This document shows positions 1-7,893 of a DNA stretch of 64,000 nt, in pieces. The stretch is from the NCBI RefSeq assembly GCF_036985505.1, contig NZ_BTGQ01000008.1, positions 62,001 to 126,000 of the forward strand. Direction: 5' to 3'. The notes under the pieces are model-generated. The model was not told the origin of the DNA. It was given only the letters and a program-made list of their open reading frames with translations, and made no database searches. Both the position numbers and the translations under genes were made by a program. The DNA is from Croceitalea sp947503285. Lineage in GTDB: Bacteria; Bacteroidota; Bacteroidia; Flavobacteriales; Flavobacteriaceae. Position 1 is the stretch's first letter, and the number at the start of each line of letters is the position of its first letter.

Positions 1-453
1 GAACAGCACTCCTAAAAAGAATAAAGCTGATGCAACAAGAATAAACCCTCGTGAATGTCTACGCTCGTTTTGATGCAGGCCAGGGCTGATAAACCGCCAG
101 ATTTCCCATAAGACATATGGAAATGAGACTATGAAGCCTGCCCATATCGAGGTCCAGATGTGTGCCGAAAACTGGCCGGCCATCGTCCTATTCTGAATGG
201 TAAATGGCAACGTGTCCGCACAGAACTCTGATGTAATCTTGAAGAAGGTCGCAATGCTACAGAAGAACTGGTATGTCGGAAAATCCATCTTTTTGGGGCC
301 GAAAAGAACCGTGTCGAAAATAAAACCCCTCATAGTAAATGCCACGCATCCAACAATGACAATAGCTAAAATGGAGCGTATCAAATGCCAACGCAGTTCT
401 TCCAAATGATCCAAAAAGGACATTTCATCAGGATTTTTAGTCGCTTCCGCCAT
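1..453 (-). CDS. tatC: Sec-independent protein translocase TatC (partial, 3' end outside window)
   Basis: The first 151 residues are present and the rest lies beyond base 1. TatC is the polytopic inner-membrane receptor of the twin-arginine export pathway and recognises folded precursors with RR signal peptides. The N-terminus carries the hallmark FLDHLEELRWHLIRSI, followed by a first membrane segment and a later segment around the WAGFIVSFPYVLWEIWRF stretch, as in the family. The ATG at 453 overlaps the TAA of the upstream isomerase gene by one base (TAATG), so the two are probably translationally coupled. Identification is secure from the N-terminus alone. Confidence 0.95.
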   Translation of the reverse strand, partial: MAEATKNPDEMSFLDHLEELRWHLIRSILAIVIVGCVAFTMRGFIFDTVLFGPKKMDFPTYQFFCSIATFFKITSEFCADTLPFTIQNRTMAGQFSAHIWTSIWAGFIVSFPYVLWEIWRFISPGLHQNERRHSRGFILVASALFFLGVLF

Positions 454-1418
454 TATAAAATACCTTCATTTATTAAATTATGAATATGGATGACACCCAT
501 ATATCTTGTTTTATCCATGACCAACAATTGTGAAATTCCCTTCTCTTGCATTGCTTCTAATGCCTTTATCGCCAAAACATCAGGATGTATGGTCTTTGGT
601 CCCTTGGTCATAATATCCTTCGCGGTAAGGCCACCGATATTCTCATACTTGTTCAGCATTCTTCTAATATCGCCATCCGTCACGATTCCGACTACATCCT
701 GACCCTCAAGAACCGCGGTCACCCCTAGCATTTTCTCAGAGATCTCAACAATCACCTCTTTGACTTTTGAATCTGTGAACACTTGCGGTTTTTGATTGTT
801 CTCCACAATATCGGAAACCCGCAAGTAGAGCTTTTTACCCAAGGAGCCACCAGGGTGGTATTTTGCAAAATCGGCACTACTGAAGCCTCTCAATTTCAAG
901 AGGCATATGGCCAAGGCATCACCCATGACCAATTGCGCCGTAGTACTGGTCGTTGGGGCCAAATTGTTGGGGCAAGCCTCTTTTTCAACATAGGTGTTCA
1001 AGGTGAAATCTGACTGTTTGGCCAAAATGGATTCCATATTACCCGTAATACCTATTAAGCGGTTATCACCTCTTTTTATAAGCGGGATCAACATTTTGAT
1101 CTCTTCGGTATTCCCGCTTTTTGAGATACAGATGACCACATCGTTTTTTTGAACCGTTCCTAAATCACCATGAATGGCATCTGCGGCATGCATGAAGATT
1201 GCCGGCGTTCCCGTTGAATTGAACGTAGCTACTATTTTAGATGCGATCAAGGCGCTTTTTCCGACTCCGGAGACCACCACCCTTCCATTCGAGGCTAGAA
1301 TACAGTTAACGGCATTTTCAAAATCGCCATCCAGTAATGGAATTAAACCTTTTATAGCATCACTCTCGTTCTCGATAGTTTCTTTTGCAATGCCAAGAAT
1401 GGAGTTGTCAAGCTTCAA
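453..1418 (-). CDS. kdsD: arabinose-5-phosphate isomerase, KpsF/GutQ family (SIS + two CBS domains)
   Basis: Interconverts ribulose 5-phosphate and arabinose 5-phosphate, the first step towards Kdo for lipopolysaccharide. The SIS sugar-isomerase domain shows SGVGKSA (about residues 50-56) and SKSGNTEE (about 99-106), and two CBS domains fill the C-terminal third. The frame opens at a TTG at 1487, but a TAATTTTG promoter box overlaps codons 2-5 of that version. The TTG at 1418 instead gives about 321 residues, close to the usual family length, so I choose 1418 with moderate certainty. Neither candidate is ATG. The gene is coupled to tatC downstream and diverges from recQ. Confidence 0.9.
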   Translation of the reverse strand: MKLDNSILGIAKETIENESDAIKGLIPLLDGDFENAVNCILASNGRVVVSGVGKSALIASKIVATFNSTGTPAIFMHAADAIHGDLGTVQKNDVVICISKSGNTEEIKMLIPLIKRGDNRLIGITGNMESILAKQSDFTLNTYVEKEACPNNLAPTTSTTAQLVMGDALAICLLKLRGFSSADFAKYHPGGSLGKKLYLRVSDIVENNQKPQVFTDSKVKEVIVEISEKMLGVTAVLEGQDVVGIVTDGDIRRMLNKYENIGGLTAKDIMTKGPKTIHPDVLAIKALEAMQEKGISQLLVMDKTRYMGVIHIHNLINEGIL

Positions 1419-1474
1419 TGTAATATTGCTGTTTTGGGTTGTTTTACTAAAAGATTGTCTTATCTTTAAGATTA

Positions 1475-1482
1475 CAAAATTA
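1475..1482 (-). promoter_or_regulatory. putative -7 box upstream of kdsD
   Basis: Read on the minus strand this is TAATTTTG, an exact match to the Bacteroidota -7 consensus TAnnTTTG. It sits about 57 bases before the TTG at 1418. No convincing -33 TTG is seen at the right distance, so confidence is limited. Confidence 0.4.
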
Positions 1483-1601
1483 AACAAACGTAATTGTATT
1501 TACTGATTATTTGTAATAAAAAGGATGCCATCGAATACATGATTACCGACCCCTTTTCTTCAAAAAAAGAGATGGCACCTACAACTGTTTTTATTAATTG
1601 A

Positions 1602-3812
1602 ATGCTGAAAATGGGTTCTACGCTAGCTGATTTGCACGATGCATTAAAAAAATACTTTGGTTTTTCAAAGTTCAAGGGACTTCAAGAAGAAGTAATTACA
1701 AATATTTTGGCACGTAACGACACTTTCGTGATCATGCCTACCGGAGGGGGTAAGTCTTTGTGTTATCAGTTACCGGCCATAATGCAAGATGGCACTGCGA
1801 TCGTGGTCTCACCGCTTATTGCCTTAATGAAGAATCAAGTTGACGCGATTAGGGGCGTGTCATCCGAACATGGCATCGCCCATGTTCTTAATTCTTCTTT
1901 GAACAAAACTGAGGTAAAACAGGTTAAAGAAGATATTACCAACGGGGTGACTAAACTCTTGTATGTAGCACCAGAATCTTTGACCAAAGAAGAATACGTT
2001 GATTTTTTACAAACGGTAAAACTCTCCTTCGTAGCGGTAGATGAGGCCCACTGTATTTCAGAATGGGGCCATGATTTTCGACCAGAGTATCGAAACCTAA
2101 AGAATATTATTGGGCGTTTAGATGAAAATATACCTATCATCGGTTTAACGGCCACGGCCACACCAAAGGTGCAAGAAGACATTATCAAAAACCTGGGTAT
2201 GAACGATGCAAAAGTGTTCAAAGCATCATTCAATAGGCCTAATTTGTTTTACGAGGTACGACCCAAGACTAAAAATGTCGATGCCGATATCATTCGTTTT
2301 ATCAAGCAAAACCAAGGTAAATCGGGTATTATCTATTGTCTAAGTAGAAAACGGGTTGAAGAACTGGCCCAGGTATTACAGGTCAATGGTATAAGCGCGG
2401 TTCCCTACCATGCTGGTTTTGATGCAAAAACACGATCAAAATACCAAGACATGTTCTTGATGGAAGATGTTGATGTCGTCGTAGCCACTATCGCTTTCGG
2501 AATGGGCATCGATAAGCCTGATGTTCGTTTTGTGATTCACCATGACATTCCTAAGAGTATTGAGAGTTATTACCAAGAGACCGGTAGGGCAGGTCGAGAT
2601 GGGGGAGAAGGCCATTGTCTTGCTTATTATTCCTACAAAGACGTAGAAAAACTAGAAAAGTTCATGTCTGGCAAACCAGTGGCAGAGCAAGAAGTTGGTA
2701 ATGCACTCTTGCAAGAGATAGTTGCCTATGCCGAGACCTCTATGTCGAGACGTAAATTCATCTTGCACTACTTTGGGGAAAACTATGATGATGTCAATGG
2801 TGAGGGTGCCGATATGGATGATAATGCCCGTAACCCTAAACCTAAGGAAGAGGCTAGGGAAGAAGTGGTCAAGCTTTTGACCGTGGTAAAAGGGACTATG
2901 GAAAAGTTTAAGACCAAAGAAATCGTAAAAGCCTTGGTCGGAAAGACAAATGCTTTGATTTCATCACATAAAACGGATGAAAAGGATTTTTTTGGTATTG
3001 GTTCAGGCCATGATGAGGCGTTTTGGATGGCGCTTACAAGACAAGTCTTGGTTGCAGGTCTTTTAAAAAAGGAAATTGAGCAATACGGTGTTTTACATGT
3101 CACAAAAGAGGGGATGGATTACCTAAGTAACCCCAAATCGTTTATGATGACCAAAGACCATGTTTATAGCGAAGAAAATAATGATGCCATCATTACCGCC
3201 GCGAAATCTTCAGGGGGTGTAGCCGACGAAAATTTATTGAAGCTTCTTAAAGACTTAAGAAAAAAAGAGGCCAAAAAGAATGACGTGCCACCATTCGTAG
3301 TGTTTCAGGACCCTTCTTTAGATGATATGGCCTTGAAGTATCCTATATCCATGGAAGAATTATTGAATATTCATGGTGTAGGGGAAGGAAAGGCAAAAAA
3401 ATATGGGAAACCTTTTGTTACGTTGATAAGTTCGTATGTTGAAGAGAATGATATCGTACGGCCCGATGATTTGGTAGTGAAAAGTACTGGGGCGAATTCA
3501 GGGCTAAAGCTTTATATCATTCAAAATGTGGACCGAAAGCTCCCCTTAGATGATATTGCCTCAGCCAAGGGATTGGAAATACCCCAACTTATCAAAGAGA
3601 TGGAACAGATCGTATTCAGTGGCACGAAACTGAATTTAGCGTATTGGGTCGATGAAATATTGGATGAAGACCAACAAGAAGAAATACACGACTATTTCAT
3701 TGAGGCTGAAACTGATGCCATAGATGATGCCATAGAAGAGTTTGATGGGGAATATGAAGAAGAAGAACTTCGAATCTATCGATTAAAATTCATGAGCGAG
3801 GTAGCAAATTAA
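1602..3812 (+). CDS. recQ: ATP-dependent DNA helicase RecQ
   Basis: A 3'-5' superfamily 2 helicase of recombination and fork repair. The helicase core shows MPTGGGKS (Walker A, Lys51), VDEAHCISEWGHDFRPEYR (DEAH at 147-150), and the motif VI stretch ESYYQETGRAGRDG. The RQC region follows, and an HRDC-like segment lies around residues 575-610 (MEELLNIHGVGEGKAKKYG). The four zinc-binding cysteines normally found between RecA lobe 2 and the winged helix are absent: SRRKFILHYFGE is followed by ADMDDNARNP instead of CGxCDxC. An acidic tail ends the protein. ATG at 1602 and the in-frame ATG at 1611 are both possible starts. A strong terminator follows. Confidence 0.95.
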   Translation: MLKMGSTLADLHDALKKYFGFSKFKGLQEEVITNILARNDTFVIMPTGGGKSLCYQLPAIMQDGTAIVVSPLIALMKNQVDAIRGVSSEHGIAHVLNSSLNKTEVKQVKEDITNGVTKLLYVAPESLTKEEYVDFLQTVKLSFVAVDEAHCISEWGHDFRPEYRNLKNIIGRLDENIPIIGLTATATPKVQEDIIKNLGMNDAKVFKASFNRPNLFYEVRPKTKNVDADIIRFIKQNQGKSGIIYCLSRKRVEELAQVLQVNGISAVPYHAGFDAKTRSKYQDMFLMEDVDVVVATIAFGMGIDKPDVRFVIHHDIPKSIESYYQETGRAGRDGGEGHCLAYYSYKDVEKLEKFMSGKPVAEQEVGNALLQEIVAYAETSMSRRKFILHYFGENYDDVNGEGADMDDNARNPKPKEEAREEVVKLLTVVKGTMEKFKTKEIVKALVGKTNALISSHKTDEKDFFGIGSGHDEAFWMALTRQVLVAGLLKKEIEQYGVLHVTKEGMDYLSNPKSFMMTKDHVYSEENNDAIITAAKSSGGVADENLLKLLKDLRKKEAKKNDVPPFVVFQDPSLDDMALKYPISMEELLNIHGVGEGKAKKYGKPFVTLISSYVEENDIVRPDDLVVKSTGANSGLKLYIIQNVDRKLPLDDIASAKGLEIPQLIKEMEQIVFSGTKLNLAYWVDEILDEDQQEEIHDYFIEAETDAIDDAIEEFDGEYEEEELRIYRLKFMSEVAN

Positions 3813-3845
3813 AAAAAGGCCCAATCAACAGATTGGGCCTTTTTA
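3812..3845 (+). terminator. rho-independent terminator after recQ (probably bidirectional)
   Basis: A perfect 9-bp stem, GGCCCAATC at 3818-3826 and GATTGGGCC at 3831-3839, has a 4-base AACA loop, with A-tract before and T-tract after. It lies between the convergent recQ and CCC-motif genes and can serve both. Confidence 0.85.
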
Positions 3846-3847
3846 TT

Positions 3848-4156
3848 TTATAGATTATTGAAATCGCCTGAAGCGATCATTGCGAATATGACACCAAAGT
3901 AAATGATTCCAAGAATAAGCATGATCAGTGATAGTCCCAATCCAATATAGCAAAGTATTTTACCTGTTTTTACATTACTGTAATCACTGTAAAGTTCGGG
4001 ATTGTCATGAAATAATTTTTCTGCGCTTTTTGCTTTTACCAGACCAATGATACTAAAAATGGCAGCAAATGGGCCGCAGCAAAATATGGATACCACTATC
4101 GAGATTATTCCCATAGTAAGCACCGTGCTTGCGCCAGGTAGTGCTTGTTGATTCAT
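3848..4156 (-). CDS. CCC-motif small membrane protein (DUF4190-like), copy 2
   Basis: A 102-residue protein with two or three hydrophobic segments and the string SIFCCGPFAAIFSIIGLVKA near residues 22-41. The polar middle (KSAEKLFHDNPELYSDY, then KTGKIL) is shared with the neighbour at 4164-4502, so the two are paralogues from a tandem duplication. This type is frequent in Bacteroidota and resembles DUF4190 glycine-rich membrane proteins. The function is unknown. It is 7 bases downstream of its paralogue and clearly in the same transcript. Confidence 0.8.
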   Translation of the reverse strand: MNQQALPGASTVLTMGIISIVVSIFCCGPFAAIFSIIGLVKAKSAEKLFHDNPELYSDYSNVKTGKILCYIGLGLSLIMLILGIIYFGVIFAMIASGDFNNL

Positions 4157-4163
4157 AATTGGG

Positions 4164-4502
4164 TTATTGATTTCCGTATTGTTCCAAACCTTGCTGATAT
4201 GCTTCTTTGAAAACTTCTATAAATTCACCGATACCACCGGCATCAACAATAATATAAGTCCATCTTGCAACCATCAATAAGCTTAATATCAAAGCAATAA
4301 GGGTGATTATTTTTCCAGTTTTGATTTGCCCGAAATTGTCATACCCTTCGGGATTTTCCTTATAAAGCTTCTCTGATTTTCGCGCTAGAAAAAAACCGAT
4401 TCCGGCAGGTATTGCGCCAACAGGGCCAGCACAGCAACAAAGAAATCCGAAGATGCCAAGTACGATTATCAATACCCCGTTTGGTAGTTTTTTTTGTTCC
4501 AT
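4164..4502 (-). CDS. CCC-motif small membrane protein, copy 1
   Basis: A 112-residue membrane protein. The first helix contains IFGFLCCCAGPVGAIPAG with three consecutive cysteines. A polar loop (ARKSEKLYKENPEGYDNF, KTGKIITL) and another helix follow, and the C-terminal tail is soluble and acidic. It shares its layout with the neighbour at 3848-4156. The function is unknown; the cysteines at a membrane face could bind metal or form disulfides, which is inference only. The DUF2752 gene lies 12 bases upstream. Confidence 0.8.
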   Translation of the reverse strand: MEQKKLPNGVLIIVLGIFGFLCCCAGPVGAIPAGIGFFLARKSEKLYKENPEGYDNFGQIKTGKIITLIALILSLLMVARWTYIIVDAGGIGEFIEVFKEAYQQGLEQYGNQ

Positions 4503-4514
4503 GATATAAACTGT

Positions 4515-4820
4515 TTAGTGTGATAGTTTAAAAATAAAATTGATTAGTATTAAAATAACACTGGCAATGCCAAAGGCGGTAATCGAGGTATTTGCCCTCT
4601 TGAAGCCAAATACTTTGTTCGCGACTACGATACCGAGAAGCGGTAGCAAGGTATATATTGCTGGGTACATCTTTAGTGCTTCTAAAAACTCCCCTTGAAA
4701 TAAGAATACGATAGATCGTTGCAAACCACAACCGGGGCAATCAATACCAAAGAGTTGTTTGCTAAAACAAGGCAACATATAATCGGTGGCCACCAATAGA
4801 ATGTAAAAACTGTACTTCAA
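4515..4820 (-). CDS. DUF2752 family membrane protein
   Basis: A 101-residue protein with the family signature GIDCPGCGLQRSIVFLFQGE near residues 25-44, followed by hydrophobic segments. DUF2752 proteins are small, poorly characterised inner-membrane proteins with a CPxCGxxR motif facing the membrane edge. It is the first gene of a three-gene leftward set with the two CCC-motif proteins, so all three products are cysteine-containing membrane proteins. Confidence 0.85.
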   Translation of the reverse strand: MKYSFYILLVATDYMLPCFSKQLFGIDCPGCGLQRSIVFLFQGEFLEALKMYPAIYTLLPLLGIVVANKVFGFKRANTSITAFGIASVILILINFIFKLSH

Positions 4821-4909
4821 GTGATTGGTTTGTATTTCGAAGTTGAAAATACCATTATTTTTGAAAAGTAATGCCAGTCAAAAATATTTTTTGGTTCAAC
4901 TGATTAGTT

Positions 4910-5449
4910 ATGGGGGTTTTAAAACAAGGTGATGGGGTTGAAGTACTCGATGATAACATTAAAGGTACTGTAAAACAGATTTCGGCAAACGTTATAACCG
5001 TGGAGACCGATGACGGTTTTTTATTGGATTTTGAAGCGTCGCAGTTGGTGAAGATCGAGGGCCGACTTGAAGTTACAAACTATGATGTGGCCAAAATAAG
5101 GGACAGCAAAGAAATACCTAAAAGAAAGCCCTTAAAAGCCATCAAGCCAAAAGAACGAAACGTGCCTAAGTTCGAAGTGGATCTGCATATTGGCCAATTG
5201 GTTCCCTCAAGTCGTGGAATGTCAAATTTCGATATTTTGAACCTTCAGCTTGATACCGCTAAAAGGCAATTGGAATTTGCGATTAAAAAACGTATTCAAA
5301 AGGTGGTCTTTATTCATGGGGTAGGTGAGGGTGTTTTAAAAGAAGAGTTGAAGTATCTCTTTAAAAGGTATCCGGTTGATTTTTACGATGCTGACTACCG
5401 AAAATACGGATTAGGCGCTACGGAGGTCTATATTTATCAAAACGGCTAA
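4910..5449 (+). CDS. Smr domain protein with N-terminal DUF2027-like domain
   Basis: A 179-residue protein. The N-terminus (about 1-60) is a small beta-rich domain (KQGDGVEVLDDNIKGTVKQI). The C-terminal Smr domain (about 90-179) shows VDLHIGQL (the DLH motif) and VFIHGVGEGVLKEEL (the HGxG motif). Stand-alone Smr proteins are nucleic-acid-binding or nicking domains related to the MutS2 C-terminus. No MutS ATPase is attached here. Its TAA overlaps the TAG of the convergent lipoprotein gene. Confidence 0.85.
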   Translation: MGVLKQGDGVEVLDDNIKGTVKQISANVITVETDDGFLLDFEASQLVKIEGRLEVTNYDVAKIRDSKEIPKRKPLKAIKPKERNVPKFEVDLHIGQLVPSSRGMSNFDILNLQLDTAKRQLEFAIKKRIQKVVFIHGVGEGVLKEELKYLFKRYPVDFYDADYRKYGLGATEVYIYQNG

Positions 5450-5973
5450 TTTGAAATTGCAGTGGTCACCTCGCCAAATTCATTGATGGTAAGGTCCGTA
5501 ATACGTTCTCCGCTATCACTGACCAACGAGATTCCGCTTAATTCAATGACGTGTATAAAAGAGGTGGAATCAGCACTCATAGTGGTATTGATAAGTACCA
5601 TGCCATCTTCGGCGACGATTTCTTCGATAACTGTCGGGGTAACGGGGGGGAAATCATCACAGAAATAATTACTGGTGACATTGTCGGAAAAGATACGGTA
5701 AAAGATTTGGGATTGACCCGATACCGTACTTTCGGTTACAACGGTAGTATCTGCCTGCATCACCCCATTGTTCAAAACCCCGCTTTGTAAATCCAATATC
5801 AAGGCCTCGTCTTGATTTATTTTAAATAGGATGTTCGCAGCACTTGCCACGGGATCACCACACGATTGTACGGCAACACTATCAAAATCAATGGTTTCTA
5901 TTTGTAAATCGCCATCACTACAAGAGCTATTCAGAAGCAGTAGTAAGAAGGCAGTTAAAAATATATTTCTCAT
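5446..5973 (-). CDS. small putative lipoprotein of unknown function
   Basis: From the ATG at 5973 the protein has 175 residues and starts with a classical lipoprotein signal (FLTAFLLLLLNSSC, lipobox ending in Cys), which argues against the upstream ATG at 6015 that would add 14 polar residues. The mature part is rich in Ser, Thr, Val and acidic residues and probably beta-stranded. It has no recognised domain. The gene converges on the Smr gene with overlapping stops. Confidence 0.7.
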   Translation of the reverse strand: MRNIFLTAFLLLLLNSSCSDGDLQIETIDFDSVAVQSCGDPVASAANILFKINQDEALILDLQSGVLNNGVMQADTTVVTESTVSGQSQIFYRIFSDNVTSNYFCDDFPPVTPTVIEEIVAEDGMVLINTTMSADSTSFIHVIELSGISLVSDSGERITDLTINEFGEVTTAISN

Positions 5974-5978
5974 CGCGT

Positions 5979-5986
5979 CAAATTTA
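5979..5986 (-). promoter_or_regulatory. putative -7 box directly before the lipoprotein gene
   Basis: On the minus strand this is TAAATTTG, matching TAnnTTTG, only 5 bases before the ATG at 5973. If real, the message is almost leaderless. No good -33 element is seen. Confidence 0.35.
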
Positions 5987-6025
5987 AAGCAATTCGATTT
6001 CAATATGGTCTTCATGCACTTCTTA

Positions 6026-6060
6026 TTTGGAAGAAATTAACGTAATTATAGCTATTTTTG
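6026..6060 (+). promoter_or_regulatory. putative promoter of the cysteine desulfurase gene
   Basis: TTTG at 6026-6029 and TATTTTTG at 6053-6060 match the Bacteroidota -33 and -7 elements, though the 23-base spacing is slightly long. The -7 box ends 26 bases before the ATG. Confidence 0.5.
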
Positions 6061-6086
6061 ATCAATTCTAAAACGATATCGAAGTA

Positions 6087-7235
6087 ATGCAAAAGGTCTA
6101 TTTAGATAATGCAGCCACTACGCAAGTACGTGAAGAAGTTATTTCAAAAATGCAGGATGCATTGGCCAAGTTCTATGGTAATCCCTCTTCGACGCATAGC
6201 TATGGGCGATCTGCCAAAACCGCGATTGAAAATGCCAGAAAGACCATTGCCAAACATTTGAATGCCCATCCGTCTGAAATCATTTTTACCTCTGGGGGAA
6301 CAGAAGCCGATAATATGGTCTTACGTTGTGCCGTGCGCGATCTGGGCGTTGAGACCATTATTACCTCAAAAATCGAACACCATGCGGTGCTGCATGTTGC
6401 CGAAGAACTCGAGAAGGAATACGGTACCAAGATAGCGTATGTTGATTTAGACGGGTTTGGAAACCCTAAAATGGATCATTTGAAAGAATTGCTCCATAAT
6501 GACCCAGCTAAAAAACTGGTGAGTCTAATGCATGTGAACAATGAAATAGGGAATATTATCGATATTGTTGCAATCGGTACACTTTGTAAAGAGGCAGGTG
6601 CACTTTTCCATTCTGATACCGTACAGTCTGTGGGTCACTTTGCTTGGAATGTAGCCGAAACACCTATTGATTTTTTAACCGCTGCAGCGCATAAATTTCA
6701 TGGGCCAAAAGGAATTGGTTTTGCCTTTATTAGAAAGAATTCAGGATTAAAGCCATTAATAGTGGGTGGATCACAAGAACGGGGGTTTCGTGCCGGCACC
6801 GAAGCCTTCCATAATATTGTAGGCCTCGAGGAAGCATTTGTTGCGGCATATGCTAATCTAGAGGAAGAAAAGGCATACGTTTCAGGGTTGAAAAAATATT
6901 TTATCGAAAAGTTAAAGAAAGAATTGCCACAAGCCGAGTTCAATGGGTATTCCGGTGATTTGGAGCGAAGCACGTATACTTTGACCAACGTTCGATTGCC
7001 CTTTGATTCCCAAAAATCTTTGATGTTACTGTTCCATCTTGATTTGAAGGGAATTGCATGTTCGAAAGGAAGTGCCTGTCAGTCAGGAAGCAATAAGGGT
7101 TCCCACGTGTTATCAGAGATTTTGAACGGAGAGGAAGTCGCCAAACCTTCATTACGGTTTTCGTTCTCAAAGTATAATACTAAGGAAGAACTGGATTATA
7201 CCATTGAAGTATTAAAGGAATTTTCGGCTAGTTGA
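6087..7235 (+). CDS. cysteine desulfurase (NifS/IscS family)
   Basis: A PLP enzyme that takes sulfur from cysteine for Fe-S clusters or tRNA thiolation. The N-terminal YLDNAATTQV, the PLP lysine in AAAHKFHGPKG (Lys203) and the catalytic-loop cysteine in GIACSKGSACQSGS (Cys331) are all present, and the 382-residue length is standard. It stands alone; no iscU, sufB or tRNA-modification gene is adjacent, so the acceptor cannot be told from context. It has its own promoter. The stop overlaps the convergent secreted-protein gene by 8 bases. Confidence 0.93.
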   Translation: MQKVYLDNAATTQVREEVISKMQDALAKFYGNPSSTHSYGRSAKTAIENARKTIAKHLNAHPSEIIFTSGGTEADNMVLRCAVRDLGVETIITSKIEHHAVLHVAEELEKEYGTKIAYVDLDGFGNPKMDHLKELLHNDPAKKLVSLMHVNNEIGNIIDIVAIGTLCKEAGALFHSDTVQSVGHFAWNVAETPIDFLTAAAHKFHGPKGIGFAFIRKNSGLKPLIVGGSQERGFRAGTEAFHNIVGLEEAFVAAYANLEEEKAYVSGLKKYFIEKLKKELPQAEFNGYSGDLERSTYTLTNVRLPFDSQKSLMLLFHLDLKGIACSKGSACQSGSNKGSHVLSEILNGEEVAKPSLRFSFSKYNTKEELDYTIEVLKEFSAS

Positions 7236-7890
7236 GTTTACGTTTTTTACGTTTTCTTTCTTTGTCATAGGGAAACTTCTTTGCGGCCAATTTCATCATG
7301 CGATCTATCAATTCCGAAGTGTTTTTACCGGTCTTTTTGTCAATTGACTTTTCGTAGCGCCACAGTAACTTTCCGGTTTCACCATCACTTATTTTTATGC
7401 CTATCCTACCATAATCTGAGTTGCCGTTAAAATAATCCAAAAAGCTAAAATCGGTCGGTACGCCCTTAGAAAGTAAAATATTCAGGTCTAAGTTGCCACT
7501 AATGATACCGTCTACCCCCAATATATTTGAAAGTTGTTTTGTCGTATAGATGTCGATGTTGCCGTAGTCAATGTCATTTTGGGCCAAAATGGCATTGGTA
7601 TCTTCCGTATTCTGAAATTCTACGTTGAATTTTTTACGCCTTTTGCGTTTTGAAAAATACGTTTCAAGTGCATCTTGAACAGCGTATCCCTCCCTTTGGG
7701 CCAATTGGGCTTTTTCGTCTTTAGGGATGGACCCCTCTAATTCAAGCTGTGTCAAAAAAGGAACAATCGCTAAAACCTTGTGATTGTCACTAAGTTCGTC
7801 AAAACGGCTGCTCACATAGATGTTTTTTTGGGCTTGACCAATGAATGTCGCCATCAAAAGAAGTAGGGGTACTATTTTTTTTAAAGCCAT
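7228..7890 (-). CDS. secreted protein of unknown function
   Basis: A 220-residue protein with a Sec signal peptide (KKIVPLLLLMATFIGQAQ) and no lipobox. The mature part alternates predicted strands and helices (VLAIVPFLTQLE, VDGIISGNLDLNILL, GETGKLLWRYEK) and ends in a very basic tail (KERKRKKRKLN). The pattern recalls periplasmic proteins of the CsgG/TolB-N type, but I cannot assign a family. It is 3 bases downstream of the TonB receptor gene and likely co-transcribed with it. Confidence 0.75.
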   Translation of the reverse strand: MALKKIVPLLLLMATFIGQAQKNIYVSSRFDELSDNHKVLAIVPFLTQLELEGSIPKDEKAQLAQREGYAVQDALETYFSKRKRRKKFNVEFQNTEDTNAILAQNDIDYGNIDIYTTKQLSNILGVDGIISGNLDLNILLSKGVPTDFSFLDYFNGNSDYGRIGIKISDGETGKLLWRYEKSIDKKTGKNTSELIDRMMKLAAKKFPYDKERKRKKRKLN

Positions 7891-7893
7891 AAT

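Noticed and set aside
197..409. 70-codon frame on the plus strand
   Set aside because: It lies wholly antisense to tatC, whose protein is clearly conserved.
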